From Methylocystis sp. MJC1 (GTDB lineage: Bacteria > Pseudomonadota > Alphaproteobacteria > Rhizobiales > Beijerinckiaceae), in contig NZ_CP107558.1 of assembly GCF_026427715.1 (NCBI RefSeq), forward strand, positions 124,001 to 188,000: 64,000 bases of DNA, read 5' to 3'. Numbering within the stretch: the stretch's first letter is position 1; every line of letters starts with the position of its first letter. The notes beneath the pieces were generated by a model, which saw only the letters and a program-made list of their open reading frames with translations, had not been told where the DNA came from and made no database searches. This document shows, in pieces, positions 18,148-28,339 of this stretch. A program made the position numbers and the translations under genes.

Positions 18148-18471
18148 ATGAGATTGGCGTTCCTGTCGGTTTTGCTTTTCCTCTCCGCCGGGACGGCGCC
18201 GGCTCTGGCGCAGGGCCCCGATGAGACGGTCGGCAAGCGCATCGCGCAGGAAACCTGCGCGTCATGCCACGCCGTGACCGCCGACCCCGACGCCATCAGC
18301 CCCGACCCCAAGGCCCCGCGCTTCCTCGACGTCGCCAGAATGCCCTCGACGACGGAGCTGTCGCTGAAGGTGTTTTTGCGCTCCTCGCACCGGAACATGC
18401 CGAACTTCATTCTCTCGCGCGAGGAGATGGATTCGGTCACTTGGTATATTTTGGGGCTGAAGAAGAAGTAG
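18148..18471 (+). CDS. Small exported monohaem c-type cytochrome
   Basis: A 107-residue periplasmic protein. A signal peptide (MRLAFLSVLLFLSAGTAPALA) is followed by one haem-binding CASCH near residue 40 and a likely Met axial ligand in SSHRNMPNF or the later REEMDS. The start at 18148 is preceded by GAGAGG; an in-frame ATG five codons earlier is less likely. It resembles short class I cytochromes c used as electron shuttles. It sits in line with fabI but has no obvious tie to fatty-acid synthesis; electron partner unknown. Confidence 0.8.
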   Translation: MRLAFLSVLLFLSAGTAPALAQGPDETVGKRIAQETCASCHAVTADPDAISPDPKAPRFLDVARMPSTTELSLKVFLRSSHRNMPNFILSREEMDSVTWYILGLKKK

Positions 18472-18547
18472 GGGCAAGGATTCCGCCTGGGGCGCGATCC
18501 CCGTCCCTCCCTCTCAAGGGAGGGAAGCTGAATCCATTAATGCCGAG

Positions 18548-19608
18548 TTAATCGTCGCTATCCCAGCCGGAACGCCCATCGCAAAATTCGCAGCCTGATA
18601 AGTAGCTGTCTTCCAAATCACCTCCGCCAATCTGATATTCGTTGCACCAGCCACAACATGGCGCATCCTCACTAGTGGAAAGACATTCGCTGCAGACAAA
18701 AAAGTCCTTATGTTTCACTACGCTGGCGTGACTCATGCAGAAGCCGCAATTGATGGGGGGCGAAAAGTCAGACGGATCAGAGAAATCCGTGCACAATGCA
18801 TCGGCAAGTTCTTCCGAGTTTACCTCATGGCCGCACTTACATGTTCGGTTGCTTCCATAATCAGCTTCAATCAGAACCTTTGCGCCGCATTCGGCGGGGC
18901 ATCCAATTGACGCATATCTTTCTAATAGTCCGCAGACACGACAATCTTGTTCGAAGATGAGCTCTGACAATTCCTTAACTTCTGCGGCTTCGTATCCGCA
19001 TCCAGAGCAGAGCTTAAAGGTAATCCCTTTTTTTCGATCTGCTGCAATTTCACTTGAGACACGATCGAACGCGACGGATAGATAAGAGCGATTTCGTCGC
19101 ATAAGCATCGCGTCTCTGTAATTTTCACTGCAAACTCTGAAAATTGATCGCTCCACTGCAGGAGAAGATTCTCTAGATAAAACCATCCTAGACACTGCTC
19201 CTTAACGATCCCCTCAACTAGTCCTTTGCTATTCTGAGTAGAAGTGGCCTCGTGAAAGAAATGAACCATCTTATTGCGGTGAGCTGCAATTTTTTCAAAT
19301 TGCTTCGCGGAGGGCATTGGGATGCTCTGCTGACAGACCTTTTCAAGGCGTTTGATTGCCTCGCCTGTGCTAACGGTTTTGCATTTCCCTGAAAGAAAGT
19401 CGTTTATGTCGGCATCTGAAACCTTCTCTACGACAAGAGACCAGTGTTCATGCATCAATCTGGCCTTGAGTAGAAGCTCAACAGCAATCGCGAAATGGAT
19501 AACAGAGTATTTCGGGTGATCGTCAATTTCACCCGCAGAACGTTTTAAGAAGTCAAACGCACTATCTGTAAGAGTCTTTTTGGCTTGCGCGATTTTCTGC
19601 TTATGCAT
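18548..19608 (-). pseudogene. HEPN-like/zinc-ribbon gene broken by a frameshift
   Basis: Two overlapping minus-strand frames make one plausible protein. The first (from 19608) starts with a HEPN-like helical domain: SVIHFAIAVELLLKARLMHE, then HRNKMVHFFHE, which fits the RX4H motif of HEPN ribonucleases. The second (ending 18548) continues with FDRVSSEIAADRKKG and a run of Cys pairs (CSGCG, CRVCG, CKCG, CGFC, CSEC, CGWC, CEFC), i.e. several zinc ribbons. The switch falls near 19125-19105, where each frame loses sense in turn. The fused product would be about 350 residues. The stretch is AT-richer than its neighbours, suggesting transfer. It may be a true pseudogene, a programmed shift or a sequencing error. 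Confidence 0.65.
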
Positions 19609-19650
19609 TGAGATATACCGACTTGTTTTAGCTGCCAGATTAATGCAGCT

Positions 19651-21153
19651 CTAATCCTCCGACAGCCGCGTCTTCCCCGGCCCATGCGGCTCCACCACGG
19701 CGCCGAAATCATGCGGCTCCTTGCGGGCGCGGCGTAGCGCCGCTTCTAGGAAGCGCGTGACGGCGTCGATGTCTTCCTCATGGGTCCGGTGATTGATGAT
19801 CGCCGCGCGGATCGCCGGCGCGCCGTCGAGGATCGTCAGCGAAGGCGCCGCCTCGCCGCGTTCGTGCAGCTCCATCACGATCTCGCGGGCGAGCGAGCCG
19901 TCGTCGTCGCCCTTCACCCCGAAGCACACAATGTTGAGCGCGACCGGCGCGCGCATCACGAAGCTGTCCGACGTCTCGATCCAGGCTTCCAGTCGCTTCG
20001 CCATGCGGCAGCATTGCTCGATACATTGGGCGAGCTTATCGGCGCCGAAGGTCTCGATGGTGATCCAGGTTTTCAGCGCACGAAAGCCGCGCGAGAGATC
20101 GGGGCCGAGATCGCAGGGCCAGGTGTCCCCGGCCGCGAGCCCGCGCGGCGCGCGCGAGAGATAGGCCGCGTTGGCCGCGAAGGCGCGCTTATGCGCCTTG
20201 GGATCGCGCACCAGGAAGAAGCCCGCGTCATAAGGCACATGCAGCCATTTGTGGAAGTCGAAGGCGACGCTGTCGGCGCGCTCCAGCCCCTTCACCAGCG
20301 GCTTCAAAGCCGGTGAGAGCGCCGCCAGCGCCCCGAAGGCGCCATCGACATGAAACCACAAATCCTCCGAATGGGCGACGTCGGCGAGGCGATCGAGCGG
20401 ATCGATCGCGCCCGTATCCACCGTCCCGGCCGTGCCCACGATGAGGAAGGGCCGGAAGCCCGCCGCGCGATCGGCCGAGATGGCGTGGCGCAGCGCGCTG
20501 ATCTTCATGCGGCGGTTGTCGTCTGAAGGAATGAGCCGCAGATGCCGCGCGCCGAGCCCGGCAAGCTCCATGGCCTGCCGCACGCAATTGTGCGCCTCGC
20601 GCGACGTATAGGCGATGAGCTGGCCGCTCTGAGCGCAGAGCCCGTTGAGCCGCACGTCCTTGTCGCCATAGGCCTGGTCGCGCGCGACGAGGAGCGACAG
20701 GAAATTCGCCATGGAGGTGCCGGTGACGAAAATCCCCGAGGCGTCCTCTGGCAGGCCGAAAGCCTGCGCCATCCATTTGGCGATCTGGCGCTCGACGTCG
20801 ATGGCGATATGATTGCGCCCGCCGCAGTTGGAATTCATGCCAGCGGCGAGCATTTCCGCGATCATGCCGACCGGCGTGCCGGCGCCCTGCACCCAGCCCA
20901 TGAACATCGGATGGATGTTGCCCGTGGCGAAGGGCTTGATGTAGCGCTCGAAATCTTCGAGCACGGCGGAAAGCGCGCGGCCCTGCGCCGGCAGGTCGCG
21001 GTTGAAACGCGCCTTGGCCTCGTCGCTCGGCGGCGTCCAGACGGGCCGGGTGCGCAGGTCGCGCAGATAGTCGATCATGGAATCGAGCGCGCGATGGCTC
21101 TCCTCGCGGAAGGCGTCCCAGTCTTGGGGGTCGAGATCGACCGGCTTGGTCAT
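19651..21153 (-). CDS. Group II PLP-dependent decarboxylase (aromatic-L-amino-acid type)
   Basis: A 500-residue pyridoxal-phosphate enzyme of the family holding aromatic-L-amino-acid, tyrosine and glutamate decarboxylases. The PLP lysine is in SVAFDFHKWLHVPYD; the cofactor-stacking His and the Asp in LWFHVDGAFGALAAL are present. Order and length match the family. Tyramine is a building block of methanofuran, but this gene is far from the C1 genes, so a link is only possible. Substrate cannot be told here. Confidence 0.85.
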   Translation of the reverse strand: MTKPVDLDPQDWDAFREESHRALDSMIDYLRDLRTRPVWTPPSDEAKARFNRDLPAQGRALSAVLEDFERYIKPFATGNIHPMFMGWVQGAGTPVGMIAEMLAAGMNSNCGGRNHIAIDVERQIAKWMAQAFGLPEDASGIFVTGTSMANFLSLLVARDQAYGDKDVRLNGLCAQSGQLIAYTSREAHNCVRQAMELAGLGARHLRLIPSDDNRRMKISALRHAISADRAAGFRPFLIVGTAGTVDTGAIDPLDRLADVAHSEDLWFHVDGAFGALAALSPALKPLVKGLERADSVAFDFHKWLHVPYDAGFFLVRDPKAHKRAFAANAAYLSRAPRGLAAGDTWPCDLGPDLSRGFRALKTWITIETFGADKLAQCIEQCCRMAKRLEAWIETSDSFVMRAPVALNIVCFGVKGDDDGSLAREIVMELHERGEAAPSLTILDGAPAIRAAIINHRTHEEDIDAVTRFLEAALRRARKEPHDFGAVVEPHGPGKTRLSED

Positions 21154-21318
21154 GTCGCGGCGCTCCCGCGCCGGAGCGGCGCAAAGGCGGTCATATGGGG
21201 CATGCGCCGCGCGTCTCCCGGCGTTTCAACAGCAAAGCCAAATAGCCGTCTTTGGGCGCCTTGCGCAACCCGGCCTTGTGCGCTGCGGCGGCTCTTTGCG
21301 TCAGAGGAACGGCTCGCG

Positions 21319-21425
21319 GTCATTCCCGACGCTCGCGAAAGCGAGCGATCGGGAATCCAGAGCAGAACCAACGCTCTTGTGGCTCTGGATCCCCGGTCGG
21401 GCCGGCGGCCCCCCGGGGATGACAG
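21319..21425. repeat. Family B palindromic repeat, copy 1
   Basis: GTCATTCCCGACGCTCGC with GCGATCGGGAATCCAGAGC faces GCTCTGGATCCCCGGTCGG and CCCGGGGATGACAG. Near-identical copies lie at 24619-24725 and 42132-42236, all beside gene ends. It ends four bases before the stop of the FAH-family gene. Confidence 0.88.
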
Positions 21426-21428
21426 TCG

Positions 21429-22118
21429 TCACCTGGCGAAAGTGACGCGGACGGTCCCCACGCCCTCGATCTCGCCGTCGGCCGTGTCGCCCGGCTGCAG
21501 CGCGCCGACGCCCGAGGGCGTGCCGGTGAAGATGAGATCGCCCGGCGCCAGCGCGACATAGGTCGAGATCGCCGCAATGATCTGCGGCAGGCTCCAGATC
21601 ATGTCCGAGAGATCGCTTTGCTGGCGCACAGCGCCATTCACCGAGAGCGCAATGCGCCCGCGCGCCGGATGGCCGATGTCGGACGCCTTGCGGATCGCCC
21701 CGATCGGCGCGGAGTTGTCGAAGCCCTTGGACATATCCCAGGGCCGTCCGGCGTTGCGCGCTTGCGTCTGCATATCGCGGCGGGTGAGGTCGATCCCGGC
21801 GGCGTAGCCATAGACGCAATCGAGCGCGCGGTCGGGCGCGATGTCGGCGCCGCCGGACTGCAGCGCGGCGACAAGCTCGATCTCGTGGTGCAGGTTCGTC
21901 GTCAGACGCGGAAAGGGAATGGTCTCGCCGTCGGCGACAACGGCGTCGGCGGGCTTGGCGAAGAAGAAGGGCGGCTCGGCGCCGGGGTCTTTCCCCATCT
22001 CGCGCGCATGGTCGGCGTAGTTCAGCGCGACGCAGAAAATCCGCCGCACCGGAAAGCGCCGCGTCTCGCCGACAACCGCGACGGAAGGGGCGGACGGCGG
22101 CGGAAAGACATAGGACAT
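21429..22118 (-). CDS. Fumarylacetoacetate hydrolase-family protein
   Basis: A 229-residue single-domain FAH-family enzyme. The metal site is seen in FCVALNYADHAREMG (His), HHEIELVAALQ (two Glu) and the YAAGIDLTRRDMQ region with Asp and Lys. FGTPSGVG-like FTGTPSGVGALQPGD closes the active site. Close relatives act as acylpyruvases, fumarylpyruvate hydrolases or oxaloacetate decarboxylases; the exact substrate is open. It diverges from the histidine kinase gene. Start at 22118 has AGGAATTCCC just upstream. Confidence 0.88.
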   Translation of the reverse strand: MSYVFPPPSAPSVAVVGETRRFPVRRIFCVALNYADHAREMGKDPGAEPPFFFAKPADAVVADGETIPFPRLTTNLHHEIELVAALQSGGADIAPDRALDCVYGYAAGIDLTRRDMQTQARNAGRPWDMSKGFDNSAPIGAIRKASDIGHPARGRIALSVNGAVRQQSDLSDMIWSLPQIIAAISTYVALAPGDLIFTGTPSGVGALQPGDTADGEIEGVGTVRVTFAR

Positions 22119-22186
22119 GGGAATTCCTCTATATTGCGTCCTCCGGTTATAGATTGACTTCGCAGGGCGCCGCTATCGTTTCAACC

Positions 22187-23569
22187 ATGAGCTTGACAGG
22201 GACCACCATCGCTGACGAGGCGCTGACGCGCGGGCGGATCGGACTCGCCCTCGTGGATGCGCGCCTGTTCGTTCGCCAGCGCCTCGGGCCGCTCAGCGAT
22301 TGGCTGCCGCCAGTCGGGGCGCCCGTCTGCGGCGCGCCGCTTCTCATCAATATGGAAGAGGCCTTCGCGGCTTTGCGCCGAGAGGGCGGCGAGATTGTCC
22401 TGCCCTCGATGCGGGCCGCTTTGGAGGGCCGGCGCGTCACGATCTCGATCGGCTGGAGCGCTGGCGAGGGGGCTTATCTCGTCGTCACGACGCCGGACCA
22501 TGGGTCGGAGCAGATCGACCGCCTCCTGGCGTCGGATCGGCGCGAGAAGCAGCTCTTGCAGCAGCAGGCCGACGCCGCCGCGGCGCGGCTCAAGATCGCC
22601 GACGCGCTTTATCGCGACATCGTCGAATCCTCCGGCAATCTCGTCTTGCGCTTCCGCCCTGATTTGCGGCTTGTTTTCGCGAACCGGGCGACCGCGTCCT
22701 TCCTTGGCAGGCCGCAGGACGCGCTGATCGGCGAAGCGCTCGACGATCTATTCCCTTCCCAGGGCGCTCCCTGGCGGCTTCGTCGCGCCGCCGAGGGGCA
22801 GTCCTTCAAGATGTCGGCCCGCGACGCGAGGGGCCGCGCGCGATGGCTTTCCTGGGATATTCGCTTTCTCGGGGCGGCGGCCGGCGGCGAGTTTCAGGCC
22901 GTGGCGCGCGACGTCACCGCCGAGCGGCGGCTGCGCATCGAGCGCGAGAAGGCGCAAGAGGAGGCGCGCGCGGCGGCGATCGCCCATGAGCGTTTGCGGA
23001 TCGCCCATGACCTGCACGACACGCTGGTGCGCTCCATCGTCACCATGATCGCCGAGGCGCGGCTGATCGCGAAGAAGACCTCCGACCCAGAGGCAAAAAA
23101 AGCCTTGGCCGAGGTCGACGCGCATGCGCGGCAGGGCCTATGGGAAGCGCGCGAGGCCATCGCCCAGATGCGCGAGACGCGGCGCGAGGACGCGGATCTG
23201 CGCGCCATCGTTTTGGCGTTCCAGGCGCGCTGGCCGGAGGTCGCCGTTACGCTGGATTTTGCCGCCGAGCGTCCGCTCGCGCCGCAGACCGAGACGCTTT
23301 TTGCGGCGATCCTGCGCGAGGCGCTGCGCAATATCGAGCTGCATTCGGGCGCGAAGAATGTGCGCGTCGCCCTGCATGTGAACGACGCGCGAGCGGAGCT
23401 CGTCGTCGAGGACGATGGCGCAGGTTTCGACCCCGCGGCGCCGACGCCCGGCCATTTCGGGGTGCTGGGCATGCGCGAGCGGGCAAGCCTTTCGGGCGCG
23501 ACGCTGGAGGTCGAGAGCGCGCCGGGCGAGGGGGCGCGGCTGAAGCTCTCGGTCTCACTGACCGGCTAG
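22187..23569 (+). CDS. PAS-containing sensor histidine kinase (NarX/LuxR-partner type), orphan
   Basis: A 460-residue soluble kinase. Its first ~130 residues match no family I recognise; a PAS domain follows (about residues 135-250), then a HisKA_3 dimerisation domain with the phospho-acceptor His in RIAHDLHDTLVRS, and an HATPase domain (NIELHSGAKNVRV, EDDGAGFD, HFGVLGMRERASLSGA). HisKA_3 kinases normally signal to NarL/LuxR-type regulators, but none is adjacent. No transmembrane helix is visible, so it senses something inside the cell. An upstream start at 22154 is possible. The N-terminal part and signal are unknown. Confidence 0.87.
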   Translation: MSLTGTTIADEALTRGRIGLALVDARLFVRQRLGPLSDWLPPVGAPVCGAPLLINMEEAFAALRREGGEIVLPSMRAALEGRRVTISIGWSAGEGAYLVVTTPDHGSEQIDRLLASDRREKQLLQQQADAAAARLKIADALYRDIVESSGNLVLRFRPDLRLVFANRATASFLGRPQDALIGEALDDLFPSQGAPWRLRRAAEGQSFKMSARDARGRARWLSWDIRFLGAAAGGEFQAVARDVTAERRLRIEREKAQEEARAAAIAHERLRIAHDLHDTLVRSIVTMIAEARLIAKKTSDPEAKKALAEVDAHARQGLWEAREAIAQMRETRREDADLRAIVLAFQARWPEVAVTLDFAAERPLAPQTETLFAAILREALRNIELHSGAKNVRVALHVNDARAELVVEDDGAGFDPAAPTPGHFGVLGMRERASLSGATLEVESAPGEGARLKLSVSLTG

Positions 23570-23590
23570 CGGCGTGCGAGCCGATCTCGC

Positions 23591-24725
<1,135 letters not shown>

Positions 24726-24763
24726 AGACCCGATGCGCGCTGTTCACGACAAGAATCCGCGCG

Positions 24764-25816
24764 CTACGCTTTCAACGACACCATGTCGATGACGAAGCGA
24801 TATTTCACGTCGCTTTTGAGCATGCGCTCGTACGCCGCGTTGATGTCCTGCATCTTGATCACTTCGACATCCGAGACGACGCCATGCGTCGCGCAGAAGT
24901 CGAACAGCTCCTGCGTCTCCGCCATGCCGCCGATGAGCGAGCCTGCGACAGACTTGCGGCCCATGATCAAGGGAATCGTGTCGAGCGCGGGTTCGAGCCC
25001 GCCGAGATAGCCGACGAGCACGAGCGTCCCGTCGATGGCGAGCGTCGGCAGATAGGGATTGAGATCGTGAATGGAGGGCACGGTGTCGATGACGAGATCG
25101 AACTTGCCCTTGGCGCCCGCCATATGCGCTTCGTCGGTCGAAAGAATGATCTCGTCGGCGCCGAGTCGCTTGGCGTCCTCGCTCTTGCCGGGCGAACGGG
25201 TGAACAAAGCGACCTGCGCGCCGAGCGCCTTGGCGAGCTTGATCGCCATATGCCCGAGCCCGCCCAGGCCGATGACTGCGACTTTGCTTCCCGGGCCGAC
25301 CTTCCAGTGGCGCAGCGGCGAATAGGTCGTGATCCCCGCGCACAGCAGCGGCGCCGCGCCCGCGAGGTCGATTCCGTCGGGGATCTTCACCACGAAGCGC
25401 TCTTTGACGACGATGCGGTCGGAGTAGCCGCCCTGCGTCGGCTGCCCGTTCTTGTCGAGCGCATTGTAGGTGAAAGTCGGGAAGCAATTGCAGAATTGCT
25501 CCTGTCCCTGCTCGCAAGGCTCGCAGGTGAGGCACGAGTCGACCATGCAGCCGACGCCCGCATGGTCGCCGATCTTGAAGCGCGTGACCTGCGGCCCGAC
25601 CGCCACGACGCGCCCGATGATCTCGTGACCGGGCACCATCGGATAGATCGAATTGTTCCAGTCGTTGCGCGCCTGATGCAGGTCGGAGTGGCAGACACCG
25701 CAGTACAGAATTTCGATTGTCACGTCGTCGGCGAGCGGGTCGCGCCGCTCGAAGTGGAACGGAACGAGCGGCGAGGTCGCCGAATGCGCGGCATAGCCGA
25801 AAGCTTTGATCGTCAT
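24764..25816 (-). CDS. Zinc-dependent NAD(P) alcohol dehydrogenase (YahK/CAD-like)
   Basis: A 350-residue medium-chain dehydrogenase. Catalytic zinc ligands are in CGVCHSDLHQ and GHEIIGRVVAVG; the structural zinc site is the four-Cys loop CMVDSCLTCEPCEQGQEQFC. The cofactor fold reads GLGGLGHMAIKLAKALGA. It resembles the cinnamyl-alcohol-dehydrogenase/YahK group that reduces many aldehydes with NADPH. The start at 25816 is preceded by GGAGAAG. The divergent LysR gene is the likely regulator. Confidence 0.9.
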   Translation of the reverse strand: MTIKAFGYAAHSATSPLVPFHFERRDPLADDVTIEILYCGVCHSDLHQARNDWNNSIYPMVPGHEIIGRVVAVGPQVTRFKIGDHAGVGCMVDSCLTCEPCEQGQEQFCNCFPTFTYNALDKNGQPTQGGYSDRIVVKERFVVKIPDGIDLAGAAPLLCAGITTYSPLRHWKVGPGSKVAVIGLGGLGHMAIKLAKALGAQVALFTRSPGKSEDAKRLGADEIILSTDEAHMAGAKGKFDLVIDTVPSIHDLNPYLPTLAIDGTLVLVGYLGGLEPALDTIPLIMGRKSVAGSLIGGMAETQELFDFCATHGVVSDVEVIKMQDINAAYERMLKSDVKYRFVIDMVSLKA

Positions 25817-25930
25817 TTGCGGGTCTTCTCCAAGGGCGCGGGCGGGGACGCTTCTGCGTCGGAGATAACACCTGGACCGTCGCCTCATTAGGGAGCTATA
25901 TCCGCATGCGCTTATGAATAGGGTTCATGA

Positions 25931-26827
25931 ATGTTCCGGCAGAACGCCCATGATCTTTTCGGCTTCGTCGCCGTCGCCTCGGAGCGCAGCTTTACGCGAG
26001 CGGCCGCAAAGCTCGGCGTCTCGCAATCGGCGCTGAGCCATGGCGTGCGCGGGCTGGAGGAGCGCCTGGGCGTGCGGCTGCTCTCGCGCACGACGCGCAG
26101 CGTGGCGCTGACGGCGGCCGGCGAGCGCCTGCTCGAAGCCCTGGGGCCGCGTTTCGACGAGATCAATCTTGAGCTCGCGGGCCTGAGCGACTTGCGCGAC
26201 AAACCCGCCGGCGCGATCCGCATCACTGCGGGCGGGCATGCCGCTGAAACGATCCTGTGGCCGGCGCTCGCCAAGCTTGTCGCCGATTATCCCGACATCA
26301 AGGTCGAGATCGTCGTCGATGAGGCGCTGACCGACATCGTCGCGGAGCGTTTCGACGCTGGCGTCCGCTTCGGCGAGCAGGTGGCCAAGGACATGATCGC
26401 GGTGCGCATCGGGCCGGACGCACGCATGGCGGTCGTCGGCGCGCCGTCCTATTTCGCGCGGCGCAAGCGTCCGAAAAGCCCGCAGGAGCTGACCGAGCAC
26501 ATCTGCATCAATCTGCGCCTGCCGACCTATGGCGGTTTCTACGCCTGGGAGTTCGAGAAGGGCGGGCGCGAGGTGAAGGCGCGCGTCGACGGCCAGCTCG
26601 CCTTCAACAGTCTGCGGCTGATCCTCGACGCCGCGCGCGCGGGCTACGGATTGGCCTATCTCCCCGAAGATATGGTCGAGGCGCCGCTTGCGCGAGGCGA
26701 GCTCATCCGGGTCCTCGCCGATTGGCTCCCGCCCTTTCCGGGCTATCACCTCTATTACCCGAGCCGGCGCCAGCCCACGCCGGCTTTCGCCTTGGTGGTC
26801 GAGGCGCTGCGTTACCATGGCGGTTAG
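25931..26827 (+). CDS. LysR-family transcriptional regulator
   Basis: A 298-residue LysR-type regulator. The N-terminal winged helix (FVAVASERSFTRAAAKLGVSQSALSHGVRGLEERLGVRL) is typical, followed by a periplasmic-binding-like effector domain. LysR proteins commonly control the divergent neighbour, here the alcohol dehydrogenase, from the shared 114-base gap, and respond to a metabolite of that enzyme. Effector unknown. Confidence 0.92.
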   Translation: MFRQNAHDLFGFVAVASERSFTRAAAKLGVSQSALSHGVRGLEERLGVRLLSRTTRSVALTAAGERLLEALGPRFDEINLELAGLSDLRDKPAGAIRITAGGHAAETILWPALAKLVADYPDIKVEIVVDEALTDIVAERFDAGVRFGEQVAKDMIAVRIGPDARMAVVGAPSYFARRKRPKSPQELTEHICINLRLPTYGGFYAWEFEKGGREVKARVDGQLAFNSLRLILDAARAGYGLAYLPEDMVEAPLARGELIRVLADWLPPFPGYHLYYPSRRQPTPAFALVVEALRYHGG

Positions 26828-27038
26828 GAAAAATCGGCGTGGGCGCCTTCCGATTTGTCTGAGGGCTTCCTCTTAATCGAATGCCGGCCGGCGAAGTTTC
26901 TCTCGAAATCAAAATGCTGGAATGAATTTTTCGCCAGAATTCGCTTTGAAGAGCGATGCTGCGCTGCGCAATTACATTTTTGTCGTTATGTGCTTTTAAG
27001 GAGGCGTAACTGCATTTTTTTTCATCAGGAGCGCTTTG

Positions 27039-27383
27039 ATGACCGCGTTTACGTTCGAATATTCTCGAGAAGGCGAGACACCGCTGCTCGCCGAGAAAAT
27101 CGAGATTTCGGACAGCGCGGCGATCTGGCGCCATGTCGAGGCGTTGGCTTTGCGCTTTGGACGGAGCCCCGGCGCCCTCATCCGGGTGCGCGACGAGCGC
27201 GGGCAGGTCGTGGTGCGGGCCGGCGTCGCCACTGCTCTCGCGGCGATCGAGCAATGTCCCTGCAGCTGTTGCGAGCTGAAAGAAACCGCGCGGGGCGAGA
27301 AAAAAGCTGGTGATTTACGGCTCTCGTCCTGCACCAACTCGGGCGTCTGCCCTTGCAAGGCGCAATCGGCGGCGAAAAACTAA
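27039..27383 (+). CDS. Small cysteine-rich protein of unknown function
   Basis: A 114-residue protein. The first ~70 residues (DSAAIWRHVEALALRF, GALIRVRDERGQVVVRAG) recall the small DUF6894-like proteins of Hyphomicrobiales, but the match is weak. The C-terminus adds CPCSCCEL and CTNSGVCPC, eight Cys in two clusters that could bind metal. The ATG at 27039 has AGGAG upstream. Its 3' end overlaps the end of hslO by four bases. The preceding ~200 bases are AT-richer than average. Function unknown. Confidence 0.6.
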   Translation: MTAFTFEYSREGETPLLAEKIEISDSAAIWRHVEALALRFGRSPGALIRVRDERGQVVVRAGVATALAAIEQCPCSCCELKETARGEKKAGDLRLSSCTNSGVCPCKAQSAAKN

Positions 27384-28339
27384 TCGAAATCGGCGGGATC
27401 GAAGCTTCTGAAGGTCGCGCAGAATTCGCAGGTGACGCCGATGCGCCCGTCGTCGCCGACCATGTCGGCGCGCTCCTGCGGCGTGAAGCTCTTCAGCAGC
27501 CGTTCGATGCGCTCCGACGAGCAGCGGCAGAACTCTTCCAGCGCGCGCTCGTTGAAGACCTTCACGCCACGCTCGTGGAACAGCCGATAGAGCAGCCGCT
27601 CGCCAGAGAGCGACGGGTCGACAAGCTCGTGGTCTTCGAGCGTCCCGGCGAGGGCCTGACCCTCCGTCCAGGCGTCGTCCTGCTCCTCGATGGCGATTTC
27701 GCCATCGTCGGGAGCGTCGCCCGGGGCCAGATCCTGCACGCGCGCGCCGGCGACCGGCAGATATTGCAGCAATAATCCGCCCGCCCGCCAACTGCGGCCC
27801 TGGGGCGTCACCACTTCCGCGACGGCCAGGCGCACGAAAGACGGGATCTGCTCGGACTGGCGGAAATAGGTGTGCGCCGCCTCGGCCAGGCTCTCGCCCT
27901 CTAACGGCACAACGCCCTGATAGCGCGCGGCGTCTTCCTCGCGCTCGATCGTCAAAGCCAGATGGCCGCGCCCGAGCAGCGCCGCCGGCGCGGGGTCGGC
28001 GATCTCGCTCAGGCGTGCGGCATCGAAACGGGCGAAGCCACGCAGCTTGCCCGGCGCGTCATAGTCGACGACCAGCATATCCACCGGGCCGTCGCTGCGC
28101 GTCTGGAGCTGGAAGCGGCCATGCGACTCCAGGATCGAGCCGAGCAGGGCCGCAAGCGCGACGGCTTCGCCAAGCAGGCGCGCGACCTGCGGGGGATATT
28201 CATAGTGGTTGAGGATCGCGTCGACCGTCGGCCCGAGCCGCACGAGCCGCCCGCGCAGATCGAGCGCCTCGACGGCGAAAGGCGTCACGCGATCATCGCG
28301 CGCCTCTTTCGAAACCGCACGGCTCGGCGCCTCCTGCAT
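27380..28339 (-). CDS. hslO: Hsp33 redox-regulated chaperone
   Basis: A 319-residue Hsp33. This cytoplasmic holdase becomes active when its C-terminal zinc site is oxidised. The zinc-binding Cys are all present: CRC (EEFCRCSSERIE) and CEFC (GVTCEFCATFRSF). The N-terminal substrate-binding fold shows MLVVDYDAPGKLRGFAR. The start overlaps the argF stop as TGATG (28341-28337), suggesting translational coupling. The argF-hslO link is common in Hyphomicrobiales. Confidence 0.93.
   Translation of the reverse strand: MQEAPSRAVSKEARDDRVTPFAVEALDLRGRLVRLGPTVDAILNHYEYPPQVARLLGEAVALAALLGSILESHGRFQLQTRSDGPVDMLVVDYDAPGKLRGFARFDAARLSEIADPAPAALLGRGHLALTIEREEDAARYQGVVPLEGESLAEAAHTYFRQSEQIPSFVRLAVAEVVTPQGRSWRAGGLLLQYLPVAGARVQDLAPGDAPDDGEIAIEEQDDAWTEGQALAGTLEDHELVDPSLSGERLLYRLFHERGVKVFNERALEEFCRCSSERIERLLKSFTPQERADMVGDDGRIGVTCEFCATFRSFDPADFD

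Noticed and set aside
19651..21153. Tyrosine decarboxylase (MfnA) for methanofuran synthesis
   Set aside because: The PLP family fits, but substrate-defining residues cannot be judged here and the gene is 27 kb from the C1 block.
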